Below, one piece after another: positions 44,471 through 58,600 of a stretch of 64,000 bases of DNA (position 1 is its first letter; every line of letters starts with the position of its first letter). Origin of the DNA: Marchantia polymorpha subsp. ruderalis (lineage: Eukaryota > Streptophyta > Marchantiopsida > Marchantiales > Marchantiaceae); NCBI GenBank assembly GCA_037833965.1, contig AP031358.1, forward strand, positions 21,336,001 to 21,400,000, written 5' to 3'. Both the position numbers and the translations under genes were made by a program. The notes under the pieces are model-generated. The model saw only the letters and a list, made by a program, of their open reading frames with translations, was not told the origin of the DNA and ran no database searches.

Positions 44471-47400
44471 CCTCCAAATTTGGAGGGACTCCGGTTCGGA
44501 GATGGCATCCGAAGGATTGACAGAAACATGACAGAATTGGAATCTTGAAGGATCTATGTCCTTTCTGGTGTCTACCTCACAATAGGCAGACCAACGACCT
44601 CCGTCTTTTCTCCGCTGTTCTACTCATCACTCAATCAGCCCATTTCTATCCAATTATCGAGCTTAGCTTAGAGAAATGGAGTTGAGGTCTTTGGATTGCA
44701 CATCAGGTGGAAGTAGAGAGATTAATCAGATGACTGATGTGAAAAGAGTATCTTTGTTGACGAGCATGTCCGATGCTTTACAAGATGCAAACAAAGAACC
44801 AATGGCTTGTTTTGCACTTATAATCCAACTTGCCTCTCTGAAGAAGGAGAGAGAGTGAGAGAATATTCAGTGACCGATCCATCAGCTCGGCAGTTAATGG
44901 GGGCCAAGTGGATCCATCAGCTTCAAGTTCTATCTTATTCCTTCCGATTCAGAAGTATCTGAAAACAGAATGACGGTAATTAATAATTAATAATTAATCT
45001 CCTTTAGGTCCTCTGACCCGCGAAGTTATCCTCGTATGAGAGGTGCCAGGGCGGAAGCCGATTTGACAATCTTCCAAAACTCGAACGGAGATAATATATG
45101 GGTCTTTGACCGAGTTGAAGGTTCCATTTTATACATTCTAATATAGCTGCCCAGAGCTGCTTATTTGTTTTTTGGATCGCTGTAATTAATAAAGGAGCAT
45201 CATTTAACCTCGCTCAACCTCTGCCACCTGCAACGGAGCATCTCTTCGGATCCAGATGAGGAGAAATATCTGGACCAAGTATTGACTTTGGGCCAAACTG
45301 TGGAGTCATGCTGGCAGGGCGTCTGAGAAATTGGATCTTACATAAAGCGAGGTTTCAGGGTGTTGGAGCTTGTCCTAATTTAGACTCAACATAAAGTCAC
45401 GAAACGAGGAGTGGTAAGAGTTCGGGCCCACTTCAGCTGCTGCCCATTCTTTATCAATCATTTACTCTGCCAAGCCCTACGGCCTTTACTTATACAGTTT
45501 TATCCACTGAATCGGGCTCGTCATCATGGTACGCGTTTGTGCCCGTTTTGTCGACACTCTTTTCGCATCCAGGAATCTAAACATGGAATTCGCCTTCTCA
45601 GCCATTCTCTCGCCCTCCTTACATCCATTTCTCTTTTCATCTGCCCATCTTAGAATAATCGTAGCTCATGAATTCTTCATGCGGTCAATCCAACAACGGA
45701 AATGAACTCAGATGATGATTCTTGTTCAACTCGAGGGTCCAAGGACCTTGTCTCCGCCCAACACGGATATGAAAGGAAAGGGAAGCGAGGAAAGTAGCGA
45801 GGACATGAGAGGGTATGATTAGGGAATGTAAGATCTTGTTATGAGGTGTAGATTTGGGTGGTCCGTGTAGGAGGTCGATCCTCGATGCCCACAGACCCTT
45901 TGTTGTACTTACCCTTTCAGTTGCTAGCACAAAGGTTTGGAATCATTGCGTCTTGCTCAATTTCTTACGACAAGTGGATGCGTATGGATGTCATGTGAAA
46001 GCTGCTCCTAAAGTGGCTTTGGAAATCTATTCTTGATTGAAAATGGACTTTGATTCTTCTCGTGATATCACTCAAAAATGTTGAGACAAATCACGGGCCT
46101 AGGGGATCTGATTGATAGGCTACATTTGTGAGACATAGTTATTTTCAAGTCAATCCAAGGTTTTGGTAACCACTGGATCCAGTGTACTGAGGAGTTGGAG
46201 AACTACTTCGCTGAAAATTTCTTCGAGTGTGCACGAAATCCCGCCGTTGACATTCTTCAGAGAAACCTATCTGTAGGTTGTGTATCTCACATTCACATGA
46301 CCTAGTGCATGACATGGGCAAATTGCCTGCGATTGATTTGTGGCTACATGCATGCAAATTCATGCAGGCAGCGTTGTAAACGATCCATCTTTGGCGAAGA
46401 GGGGGAGAAGATGACTTGACGAGTTGTCATCAGGCGAGGAAATCATTCTTTTTCCTGATGTGCAACTCGTAACTTTCCTAACCAATCCCCAACCGCCGCT
46501 ATGCTGAAGGCATCATAAGAAAGAGTTTCGTGCCATGGCAAATATATTTCCCAGCATGGCAAGGCAAGGCGGAGTCTTTTTGTGAAGGTGCGTAAGGCGA
46601 ATGACATTCGATGAATGTCGACAAAGATTCAACCACTTGGCAACATCTGCAGTCTACAGTATGTAAGCATGTGGTTCGGTTTTCTCCTTTTGCCCGATTC
46701 TCTCTTTTGCGGAAAAGCTAGTCCCAAGCAACCTTGACCTTCAACCTTGAAGACAATTGTTCCTGCTGTAACTGTCCGAATATGGAACGATTTCTTGGTC
46801 CACCTTCTCGTTGAAAACATCTATTCTCCTGTATATATCGACGTCAAGACGCAAGCTAATGCAAATTTCTGTCCTTACTTTTCACTATAAAATCGTTCCG
46901 TCCTTTATGGACTTGACAGAAGTCACATGGTTCACCCGACACTCTAGGCATTTCCTACAGGGCTGCTCTGCCCGATCCGATGGAAAATAACTTAAGGAAA
47001 TGAGGCTACAAGAGACAGAGTGGAACTCATGAGATTCAAGTTACTTACGAGTGTTAGTCTGAGTTTAATCTTATTCAGGAGGAAGGACAGCTGTCACTGC
47101 TGTTGGTTTGCACCAGAAAAGCGTGAGCACATGAGCCGTTTGCTTGCATAGAACTCGTAATTTCATGCAACTGTCGTCGTGAGTGAGTGCCTGACTGACG
47201 ACTATTTGCAGCTGAAAGGTGGTATGTCTATGACTCCAGGAAAAGCAAAGCGTGGCTCACATTTGGAATCTTCCAAGGAGGTGAGCGCAGGAGAATGAGG
47301 CGATGTAGCGCGTAGATTTGCCTCATTGCCTATTATCCACTTCAGGTGAGGTTTCTCTATTCACCACTAATTTGACACTTTCTTCTCTTTCTAGGCGATT

Positions 47401-49259
47401 ATGATCCTCACATTAGATAGTTTGTGGACTTGGGTTGCCTTGAAGGTAGTCTCGCGTGCTCTGCTTCAAAGTGCAAAAGGCTGAGAGCTTTTTAGGCTTT
47501 GTTGAGTGCTGCTTCGATCCATCATTAGCCTTCCTCCTTTAGGTTCAGTCCTAGACTTCACTTGATATAATTTTGTATGAGTGCTGTCCGGAGACCCAAA
47601 TAATCCTGTCATCCTCTTAGCTACCATCTTTGTCTTAACACGAGTCCTGCGCCATCATGTCATGTCTCCTCGCACTGAATCTTTTTCTTTCATCAATTGA
47701 TCGAGGGTCATTGTTCAGCACCTTGACATGATGCCTTGGAGACTGCCACAAGTCATCTGTTGAGGCAAAAGTGATCATCACCTTTGACCACCATTCAATA
47801 ATCAGAAAGCATAGATGCAGAATTAGAGTACCACTTATGTGTCCTCGAGATATCGAGGTCGTGAAATTATGAGATCAATGTGCTTTGTAAAGACCTCTCA
47901 TACATGCATGGAAGGTCTGAAGAGTCCGAAGTTGTGCTCATCTGACAGACTTTATTTCACATCATCCTTTGTCCAAAGTCTCCACTATATGTATAACTTT
48001 CTCCACGTCTTCTTAGAGCTCGGCTGTTTCTGCATGGAAGTGGCATCAAGCATATTAGACTCCGTAGGTATACTAGATACTCTAGTCTCGAGTATAACCT
48101 CTTAATTGTTCAATTCTTCATAAATGTGTGTTCTTTATCACAAGGATCGGTGTTTTGGATATTGAGATCATCTCGATCTTAAGCAGCAACTGGTTTGGGC
48201 GATTGATGCTGACGAAGGTCTTTGTCGACATCAGTCCACACAATCCACCAGAATAGGAGGAGACTCCTAAGACAAAATTCAAGCACCTGGATTTTGAGTC
48301 TTTTATAGATCAGATGAGTCATTTCCTCATATATATCAAATTATTCGAGTTAATTTTTTTCTGGCGGTGCTTTGTATCCCAAAGTCCTCTTTGTATAGAA
48401 GTTTGTTGAGATCAGGGAAAAAAATGAATAACATCACAATATGCGTGAGAGACGTAGGCGGAAGCAAATCTTCGGAAGATGCCTATGAAGTCATACTCTC
48501 TCTGTTTCTAGCGAAGGGTTGGGAACAATGGGAACAGAGAGCATCAAATCGCTCAATCCTGGTCGGTTGACCTTGAGGTCAATGTTATGGACAACAGTAA
48601 GACTCCACAAGATTCAGCAGAAAGCCCGCACCACAATCAAAAGATGTCTATTATTATAGTTTGATAGATTTCTTTGTGCGAGTAATTTCAGCCATGTTTA
48701 ATTCGCAGGCAGCTTAAAAAAAATTCATCCATTGTCGTATCTGTCATTTCCTCTGGACTCGTTTGATGAAGTGAGGGAAAATTTACCAAAGGTATTTGAT
48801 ATAGGGCAGAGGGAGGAAAAGCTTGGGAGTCTCCTAATTTTTCTTTCTTTCTTGTATTCTGGATTGGAGGAAGGACAGGAAAGAAAAGTACATATCCACA
48901 AGGATCTCTTAGTGCGAAGGAAAGTTTCTCTACGATAGCGACACTTTCCTAGCTTTCATTGTAGCAAAACTTTTAATGTATAAGCATGATAATCCGATCA
49001 CATCACCATAACTACTGTACTTGCTATATCTTTCCGATAGGTGCTCTAACCATGGGATAAGTGGATTAAAGTGGGGTGTTGGGTCGTTAAAAGACGTTGA
49101 TAAGACTAATATTCTCTACAAATATATTCTCGTAGCTCAACAATGATCCCCCTATTTCTTCCACAATAACTTCAATGAATGTTGTACAAATATCGACTCC
49201 ATCCTATATTTCATATGGTGACATATGATGTTCAGTCGTAGATAAAGAGGTTACAGATT

Positions 49260-49287
49260 AGAACCCTGTATGTGATTACAGGGTTCT
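49260..49287. repeat. Perfect inverted repeat, 11-base arms, 6-base loop
   Basis: AGAACCCTGTA and its exact reverse complement. Confidence 0.75.
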
Positions 49288-52200
49288 ACTCCAAGCTGTT
49301 TCTAGGGTTCTGGTGAGTTGTAAGTAGCCTCCTTCAACCCAACGGATACCTTTATTCTTTTCACGACACACATTTGAGGTGAACGTTTAGTTGTATACCT
49401 CTTTGACATGAACAGTTCCCTGCCTTCATTGCAAGTCACCAGTTCTCACTTCATAAACTGAATTTCTTTTCTCTGGAGGCAACCAATGTCGTGTCAAAGG
49501 CACACATGATGGTCGGGTTTTGTGTCTGTCTTGATGCACGCATCGAATCTCAGATTTGAAGAGGAAGAAGCTTCGTATACATCCCTCATGACAGTAAAAG
49601 ATTTTCGGAGAATTGCTGGTTGGGTGAATCTAGGTTGTAAGCATTCCTGTGTTGCTTTCAGTCGATGGACTGTAGCTGCCCAGGTTAAATAAATATGCAC
49701 AAAATCGTAAGAACCCAATTCCCCCCCCACCCCACTATTGATGAAGTTGTAAGATAGCGGTTGAATCTTCCACATCTGGAGATTGTATGGGCAGAAGGAA
49801 GATTAACGATAAGGGCAGCCAGACATGCAGGAAAAGGTCGAAAATAAGTGTTGGGTTGTGGAGTAATGAGGCAAGCAACACTTCAGCACAACCCACCATA
49901 TCGAGAAGCGAAACCGTAGCGTTATACGAAGCCTTCGTCGTTGTCCACATACACATGTCAATAGTGAAGATTGAATGAGGCGGCTGATTCCATGCCTCAA
50001 AAGCGTTCGGTTGCGATATCTTCTCTTTTCTGGTGCGTAAGACGGTCGTCAGGTTTCCTCTCTGTTCCGACTTTGGTTGTTCTATGTGGAAGTTCACTCA
50101 AATCAGTAACGTTGGGCGACGTTCCATTTCGAGACAGTTAGCACCTTGCTTAGTAGCCGGCTGAAGTAAGACATGACAATATTACTACTCGAAACAAGAA
50201 GAGACCTTCAGAGGAGCTCATTTGTGGCACAAAAGCATGATTATGGTTGAGTACAAGAAGGACTTTTCGCACCAGAGATGCAGACGAGGTCTGTATCTGG
50301 TCCCGTGAGATTTGAGTTATCCATGAAACTCACATTTATTCCGTAATGTTATTCGTTCGTGTATAGTCTAGCCTATGATCAGCTCAATACTTGCCATTGT
50401 ATCAGTGCGGGTTAGTTACCTCAGCGTAATGAACAGCAGACGACTAGTTTTCTAATCATTTGGGAAAAGACTAATGTTGTCCCATCAGAAATGGGGTTTT
50501 GACCTTCTTGCACAGGTTTATGCAATTTGAAAAGCTGGCATCGAAGCATCCAATGTAGGATCACAGAGTTTGCTCGGCATCAAAAGAGAGACGTGAGTAG
50601 ACAGTAAGCCAGTACAGGCACAAGCACCGAACCCATCTCTTCTGCTAACGACGAGGCTAAATGAATAATTCGAGAGTCCAGAATTCGAGCACAGTACCTG
50701 ATCTAGTTTCTTTACACAGTACTTTGTGTCGAGGAATTCATGTTTCTTTGCCTCCTTGCTCAAAGACACGTAGTAAACATGACAGAGCTACGAGTGGAGT
50801 TAAGCTCACTGAAGTCATCAGCAGCAATAGCGTCTGCACTTTAGACGATAGCCAATTCAATGCACATGGCTTCGAAATCAGTCGCAGCAATGACTGCTCG
50901 TCCATCAGAAAAGGGTAGAGAATCCACTTTTTGTCCTCGTTCGTTAGCTGTCATGAGTAACAGAGGAGAGTAAGGTCTTACACTGCTCCCTTAATTTTCA
51001 CTCGTTGTTACATACTCAGGATTGGGACATAAACAAACCTAAGCGCTTTGTTTATATGCTCAAGAAGCGCCCAGATATCACTGATGTAAAGCTCCAAAGT
51101 ATTCACTGTTCATAGCCACACATGTTTTCAAGTACGGGTCTGAAGTACGATTCCCACCCAGAGAGTTCCCAGGTTGCAACTCTAATTTGTTGGAATGAAA
51201 TATCCACAATTACTTGGGCAGATGTGGCGGTTCTTATCATTACATGTGCTCTTTCTCGTCAGTCAAACGCAGCAGGCTCTGAAGTCAGTTTATGATGCAT
51301 CTCGCGAATACTTGGCAGTTGTGAGCAGCAGCAGCAGCATCACTTTATATCTCCAGGATATGTCAAGGTATGAAAGGTACATAACATGCAGTCGATGTGG
51401 TGCTTTGGGGATGACGGGGGAGGCGGTCATCTCTGCTGTTCTCGATAGTAAAAGTGAATCGACTTTGGCCCCCAACCACGTGATTTAGTAATCTCTCCCT
51501 CTCTCAAGGAGTGAAGCTTCAGTGCAGACCGAGGTGGATGTGCAGTGGAGAGACTGTGACCTTTTGGAACTTTCCTGCATCATGGACGGGATCGGCAACC
51601 GACGTTTGGACATGGATACTCTAGAAGAAGGTGTAAAGAATTAAGAAAGTCACATGACCAAGTGGGGAGTGGTGGTGCTTTATTTTCCCATAAGGCTGGC
51701 AGAACATTCTTTCGTTGTCCTGGAGAGGAATGCCATATGTCCCAGTCTGTGTTCCAATGTGTGTGAAGGTCAACAACAATTGGCAACTTGCCCCAATCCA
51801 CTGATTGCTGAAACCTTTTCTTCCAGTAATGGAAACTTGGTTCCCACAGGGTCATACATACCCCGAGTCAAGAGGAGTACCTCCCAAAGCACCTGCTCCT
51901 CCCTTTCCTCGATAGATTAATTCAGCTGAGGCGGAGAAGGGCGTCTTCCGCAGCTCAATCCCCTCCCACCGAAATGCTCCGGTGACTCCGGTCTTCTGAG
52001 CGTCAACAATTCTTTGCATCAATCGGAACCTGGTTTGACCACCAGTCAAACTTCATCCATATTCACCGCTACTAGATGTACGGTAGTGTAGCCTTGTCTG
52101 GTTGTGGGTCAGTGGCAGGTGTAAGAGCAGAGATTTCTCGGGCCTTTTGGAGCTTAATTCTACAGTGATTCCAAAATATACCCCTTTTATACCGGTAATC

Positions 52201-53112
52201 GAAGAATCTGACTAAGCTTATCTTCCTCATCACGTCCTCGGCAACAGAATATGCATATATCTCCACTAGTGCACATTCACGTGCAGATACATCGTAATCC
52301 AAACTGTCTAGAACACAAGAAGGCTGCTGCGTGTGTAGAATGATGAGAGCCCCAGACGTGGTAGCAGAATGTCGGTTGTGGCTGGCACAATCCAAGAGCC
52401 ACCAATTCGAGAGGACGGCTACATACAGATATCCTTCGTCCTCCCCCTGTTTTATTGTCCGAGATCATGTTTTGGGTGTGATTAACAACTTGCCTCTGCA
52501 TGGAGAAAGCCCCGGTCGTTCGCACACAGACAACACGAAAGAGAACGTAGTGGAGTTCGGCTCCTAGGGGCACACGTCTTCCCATTCTTCTGTAGACACA
52601 TCGCTCGGGTTTTGGATGTTTACACTACATACATATTGCTGTGGGTCGGTATGTCCATGTCGTCTTGGCTGCGTGCAGGAAGTCTCTAATCTCGAATCTG
52701 TATAAAAGCACTTTACACAGTCCCTTGGCGGTGAAAGACAGTTTACCCTGTGGCCGGCAGGCAGGCAGGCAAAGACGGCTGGAGGTGGTGAAAGACCACC
52801 AGCAGCTAACTGCACTTCATGGTAAGTATCCACAGACAAGCATCTTTCCAGTCCTAAAAGCTCCAATAGGCTAACATTGACCTCTTGGTTCTCATCGGGC
52901 TCAGTGTGCCTTCTTCTGAGTAGCTGGCAGTTGTCAGAAGCTCACGAATGAGAGCCGAGTACAGTCTACTGCGGTAAATACAAAAGTTCGAAGATTTCTG
53001 TGCAGATCTAGGACACACAAGAGCATGAGTCGCAGCATTTCAACGCGACTCGGCACATAAGAGGTTTCTATGGACCACAAGACGGCCTTCGAACATGCTG
53101 CGAACATGCTTC

Positions 53113-53142
53113 TGGATTTGTGTACTGCTGCACACAAATCCA
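53113..53142. repeat. Perfect inverted repeat, 11-base arms, 8-base loop
   Basis: TGGATTTGTGT at 53113-53123 and its exact reverse complement at 53132-53142. Confidence 0.75.
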
Positions 53143-55694
53143 TGATCATTCCGTCGCCACTAGAAGCTCGGGTCCTGTTCAGCAGCAACGCTCGGTTGCT
53201 TCGAGACCGGAAGACATGGTTGTTTCCAGTCTCAAGGCTGTGCTTTGTTACGTCGTTTATCTTTCGGAAGATCTTGTACATGCATCGACTTGCTGTCAGA
53301 TCCTCTCAAGCCGATCGCTCGTCGGCAAGAACTCGGAGTAGCAGAGAATAGTTATCCCTAAGATTCCAGGTTATGAAAGGCAGGGCATATTCTAGACTGT
53401 TCTGCTGGCAACATGGCCAATGAAATGGCACTAACTATTTCTGAGACAAGGGCATTGTCACAAGAACTACACAAGGGTCTGCCGGAGCGAGAAGCATTTA
53501 CCCATTCCGTTGGACTCATCCGAATTGTATGTACAATTGGCTTCGTGAAAGGAAGGAACAAACAACAGCACCAACCGTGAGGCCCTTGTCATCGAGAAGA
53601 GGATATTGCACATAAGCCATTAACCAGACGAGAAGGCCCTGGAACCGTTCCAAACATACGTCCCAAGGAGTCGAGCAGTGGCATGGAGAGGTGATAGCGG
53701 TTGGACAGTCCACGCACCAAATGATTGGAAGCTTTAGGAGAAGATCTGGAGAATAGCGACTCCAACGTGTAGTGTCCCAACACGAGGAGAAAAAGCTACG
53801 TCACTTTGTATGCCAGACACTCGATTCACATGAGAATGGCAAACAGCACATTCGGTGAGAACCGACATCTCACTTTCAGCTCAAATAGCTGGGAGTTTAC
53901 ATTCCTAGTGATCCGCCAACCTGAACGGGTAGCCTCTATCGTGGACCCACCATCGAAAAGGCAACGATCTTCGAGTGCCAGACGTTTTCATCGACACAGG
54001 TCGACACCAGACAGCATCTTTTGTAAAAAGGGGACTACAGTTTCCTAGGCACGTTGAAGGCGGGAACATCCTAACTGACTGCTAAGGGTTAGAGGATCCC
54101 GGATAGTGTGCATCCCCCGTGTATACACATAATAGATCCACCCAAAAGGCCAACAATACTTCGAAAGCCAGGTATTGTGCCAACTCAGACATAGAAGACC
54201 AACTCGGCTCTACGAGTAGGAACTCTATCCCTGCAGCGGCTTGTAGGTGTATGATGTGAGTCAATTTCAAAAGCTGAGCCCGTGAAGTCTATCTGGGATC
54301 TGTAGGGTACAGAGGAGGGGAGACGGACTCGATCAGTCGAGAGACCTGGAGCTTTAGAGACGCGTGAGCTGGTGGAATAACATAATGATACACACACGAT
54401 GCCACCTTGTGAAATGCTCTCGAGCTCGCCAAGTCAGTAGACAGTGGTGCCCTAGAGGATGTTCATTAAGAGTGCAAGACGGAGGGTTACTGACCTGAGA
54501 CGGGTAAGCGTCTTCGCACGTCTTCGCACGGTAAATTTGTTGCAGCAGGCACAAGTTCTTCAATTAGTGACCGCGGATGATCTTCCACACTTGTAGCAGT
54601 CATTACACGCGCATGTCTCGAAGCTCCCGGCGTTCCAGCGGCGTTCATGATACGAGTGACAACTAAACGTGCCTAGAGCTGATGCAGCCGTAGGCACAGG
54701 TGGGAGAAAAGGCAAAAGTCGTCCTACAGGGTCGACATATAATCATGGGCATTAATGTGGGGGAAGACTTCTCACCAGTTGTTGCACGAAACAAACACCT
54801 CACCTGATCAGAGGAGATTCTAGATTAGATCGCTCTCTCGGCAGAGCCTTTGTATTCCCTCCCATCTTTGAAAGTGGCATTCAGGTAACGACGATTCGTT
54901 CAGAGGAAGCAAAAAGGGCTTTGGCAAGACGTTTCAGCCCGTCTCACCTCCATTCTCACGGTGCTTGTCCCTCAGCTGTCAGTGAGTGCGCATCTGTTGC
55001 CAGTTCTTGGGCTCGTAGGTCGGGAGTTAAAGCTCTACTACATGTAGATGCTAATCTCGCTCTCACCTTGTCCATAGAGCTGTCAAATTTCGCTTCTAGA
55101 CTCCCACACCACTCCAAACCAGTGATGCAAAGTTTAGACTGTCGTCATCTACAAGCGGTTAAGGTGCACAGCAATAGAAGTCTCAGATTGGATTCTGCGT
55201 CACAAATAAATTAATATGTGTTTACATTGTTCAGCTGTCGTGCAATCACCAATTACATGGATCCTAACCTGACAGCAGCTACGAGGTGACAGCTGCCTAA
55301 TCCATCTGCTACTTCCTAAACACAAATTCCCGGCGAGCTCCGATCCGAATTCCTCGTCTAGCTTCAAGCAGTGTAGCCAAGTTTTTCATCTTTGAAGGCG
55401 TTCGGAGCTTTAGACTAGTAGGGGCAGCGGAGTGTCTCGAGTATCACAGGTTTTCTTCCACGTGTCTGCATTTCGATTGCAAGATCTTCCTATATTTACA
55501 AAGGTTTTGAACTGCCTGAGAATTCGAGAGAACTCGCTTCACAGATTCACGATTTCTCGCTGACGAAGGCCGGATGGAGGTAAATGTGCGGATGCAGAAT
55601 TGCATGCGTGAACGCACAAAAATTGCTCTTGCTAGTTTGCAGATCATTCTCGACAGTTCCACTAAAGATTGGTTCGATGGTTTCCTCTGGTACT

Positions 55695-58600
55695 TTAGTG
55701 GGACATTCTCGCGACACGAAGCTTCTCCATTTCAAGAACCTTTTTCCAATGCTCGATTTTTAATTGGGATTCACCGTGACTCAAAGTGAGCAGTCTTGAC
55801 AACGTCAGCCATCTGCACAATAGGCATCAGAAAACGATGTCAATAGACAGCAAAAGGATCTTTGCAGTATAGAAACTCTTCGAGACAGCCTTTTGAAAAA
55901 CTAGTTCACTTTAGCATTTACTTCTGCAGTTCTGACATTTGACACAGACAACTTTTACTGCGTCCCATGTGGCACGTTTAGCTAAGACTGGGAAGTCTCT
56001 AGTTACTCTCACAGACTCTTTAAAATCCGTATGTAAATTATTTATTAGGTGATAACATCAGGCATCTACTACACTCGTTCACGGTCTACAGCAAAAAGGA
56101 ATATAAGCACTGAGCACTCTACAGTGAACAAGCTCATGAGGTAAGTAACCGCAGCTGCCGAGATGAAAGGAGCACATGAAGATATTATGTTGTGAAATGC
56201 AGAATTGTTTAAGGTGATGATTGCGAGAGTTGAACTCAACGCAAAAAGTCGATCTAAAACCCTTAATTAACAGCACGTGAAACTCCCAGTCGATGGCATA
56301 CGAAAAGGGGACACGAACTGGTTATAGCAATGGAATATAACAAAACGAACTTAGGAAACGCACAACGACCGGCACAACAGGAGACAAGACAGAAATTAAG
56401 TGCCTCGGCGACCCTATCGACAATTGAGTATTGCAACAAAATAGACGGAGATTAAAAAGTTATGAAACAAAAATGACAAGTATCATATTCCTGTTACGGA
56501 GTAGCCGACAGTTAGATACAGTACTCAAGGAGCAATTGACATAAATTGAGTGGCATTTCTCCAGTTGTGACCGAGTGTCAAGAACTTCACGAACTAAGTA
56601 CTGTGATAGTGGAATCTGATCCATCAGCGCAGGCGAATCAAGCAAAGATACGTGGGAAAGTACTTCGCCGGTTCTTTCAGAGCAGCAAAACAGACTCGTA
56701 CAAGCATCTCGGTTTCAATCAGCTTTATTCGACCGCAGCTCAATCAAAACAGTTCGTACCTGTGAAATGTCTCGACATCGATGCTTCGTTGTTTCTGCAT
56801 ACATTCTACTAGATCATTCTCCAACACCTGCGAGCCAAGCAGAAGTATAGGTCAGGAAGGACGAGATGTTGAGCTCATGGTGGAACGGCTCAGAAAGGTT
56901 GTTATGAGAACCTCGATTCAAAGATGGTTACAATATCATATTTGATTGACTATGAGTTACATGACAAGAAACACGTGTGAAATCCAAAGCATTATCTTCC
57001 CAGTTGAAAGCGTCGCATCTGTGAGTTAGCAATGAGGCTACACGATCTTCACAAAAAATCGACATGGAGGAGAACATACCGGGTTGAGGCTTGTGTCTTG
57101 GTTATATTCTAAGTTTCTAGCGGCACTCAAGTACAGTCTCAAGTTAGCAAGAGACTCGTCTTCGATGATCGCAGACGAGTCCGCGCTCGGGACGAGGACC
57201 ACGCAGATATCAGTTGGTAGAAAATTGCGAGCTCCTGCAACTGAGTTTGAAGTTACGAGCACAGAGATGTCCGTTGCAATCTCAATTGGATGGAACTTGA
57301 AGTCATAATTGACCTGTCAGGTGGCATAGGAAGCTATCAGGAGTCATTACCGGGTACAATCAGAACATTTCTCGGAAGGCCAAAGCTGGGCTACATACAT
57401 GACTGCAGTGGCTCAAAAGATATGAAAGAAGGGTTGTTGTTTACAAACCGTCTGAAATTGCATCATCTTTCTCAGAGTGGACAAGTTTTCAACTCCAGTT
57501 GTATTGAGCTTTCCCTCGGTCATGGATGTAAGATCCAGTGTCAAGTGCGTACCAGCTGCAAGCTGTAATACTCCCGTCGCTAGCCTGCAGTGTACCAATC
57601 CCGCCATTAGTGGGATTCACCATCTTGGTTTCGCTGTATGAACAACTACTGGGTATGCAATCACGCATATGGTTGGAGAATTCCAGTTAGAAGCAGAGAA
57701 AATTCTTCGTTCTGACAGTTCCAGAAAATAGAGAATTATACTAAAAGCAGTTTCGGCTACTCGCCGTTGAGGGAATATGTTTCACGACGGCATCACGATC
57801 GTATTTCAGAAAGCGCGTTCTACTCAAACGATTCATGAATCTCAGGTGTGACCGCCTTGATCTTGCCAGCCACTAGGACGAACCGCAATACAACTAAATC
57901 CGAAATACACTTCACGCGTCAAGGCGGAAGTTTCGAAGACAAGTTTCAGCGGTCTAGAAGGATAGAGCACATCAGATAGATTCAGCCTATAGCTCCATGA
58001 CTACAGACACTAGAAATCAAAACGAGCAATTTAAAAACTTCTGGTTTGAGTCTAAAGGTAGGGGTAACCTGTTCTGATCGTAATCCTTTCGTGGAGCCCA
58101 AGGCCCTTTGTTGAGATGTTCACAAGACAGAGGTAGGAAGTGCGAACAGGGGAGAAGAGCTCCGACTGCTTCAGCTATTTGTGACGGGAGAGTCGAATTC
58201 TCGGGAGATGCTTTTATGACGATGTTGAGAGGAAGAGTTCCAAGAACGATCGTGTCAACTCGTTTGTGAATCTGTACCAAAGGTAGTCACGTTAAAAGCG
58301 ATTCACTGTATTTTTTACATTTAAGGTCAAGATATCAACGAGAGGCCTCCTGATCTACTCTCTGGATGCTTTCACGGCACGACCGACTAATTCAACTTCC
58401 TACCTGAGAAAGTAAGTGTAGCAGAAGATACTCAGCAGCCAGGCTGTCTCCCTTCAACAAATTCGCTAATCCGCTGAGTATGGTTTCCCTCAGGGTCATA
58501 ACAGCTCCCGGGTTTGCCTGTAGAGCCTCACATCCATGAAAGTTAACCATGTGCGTGGATTGACACGTAGCATGCTTTCATCATCTCACTTTAGGCTCGG

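Larger units (their letters stand above)
44471..55694. other. Gap between the GC island and ETG1, no supported gene
   Basis: Balanced composition with many short frames on both strands, none longer than 120 codons and none with a recognisable domain. I tested several (for example 50097-49735 -, 51195-51488 +, 53281-52934 -, 54921-55214 +) without finding a family signature or compatible splice partners. Small hairpins sit at 49260-49287 and 53113-53142. A multi-exon gene of a fast-evolving family could be hidden here. The last few hundred bases are probably the ETG1 3' UTR. Confidence 0.45.
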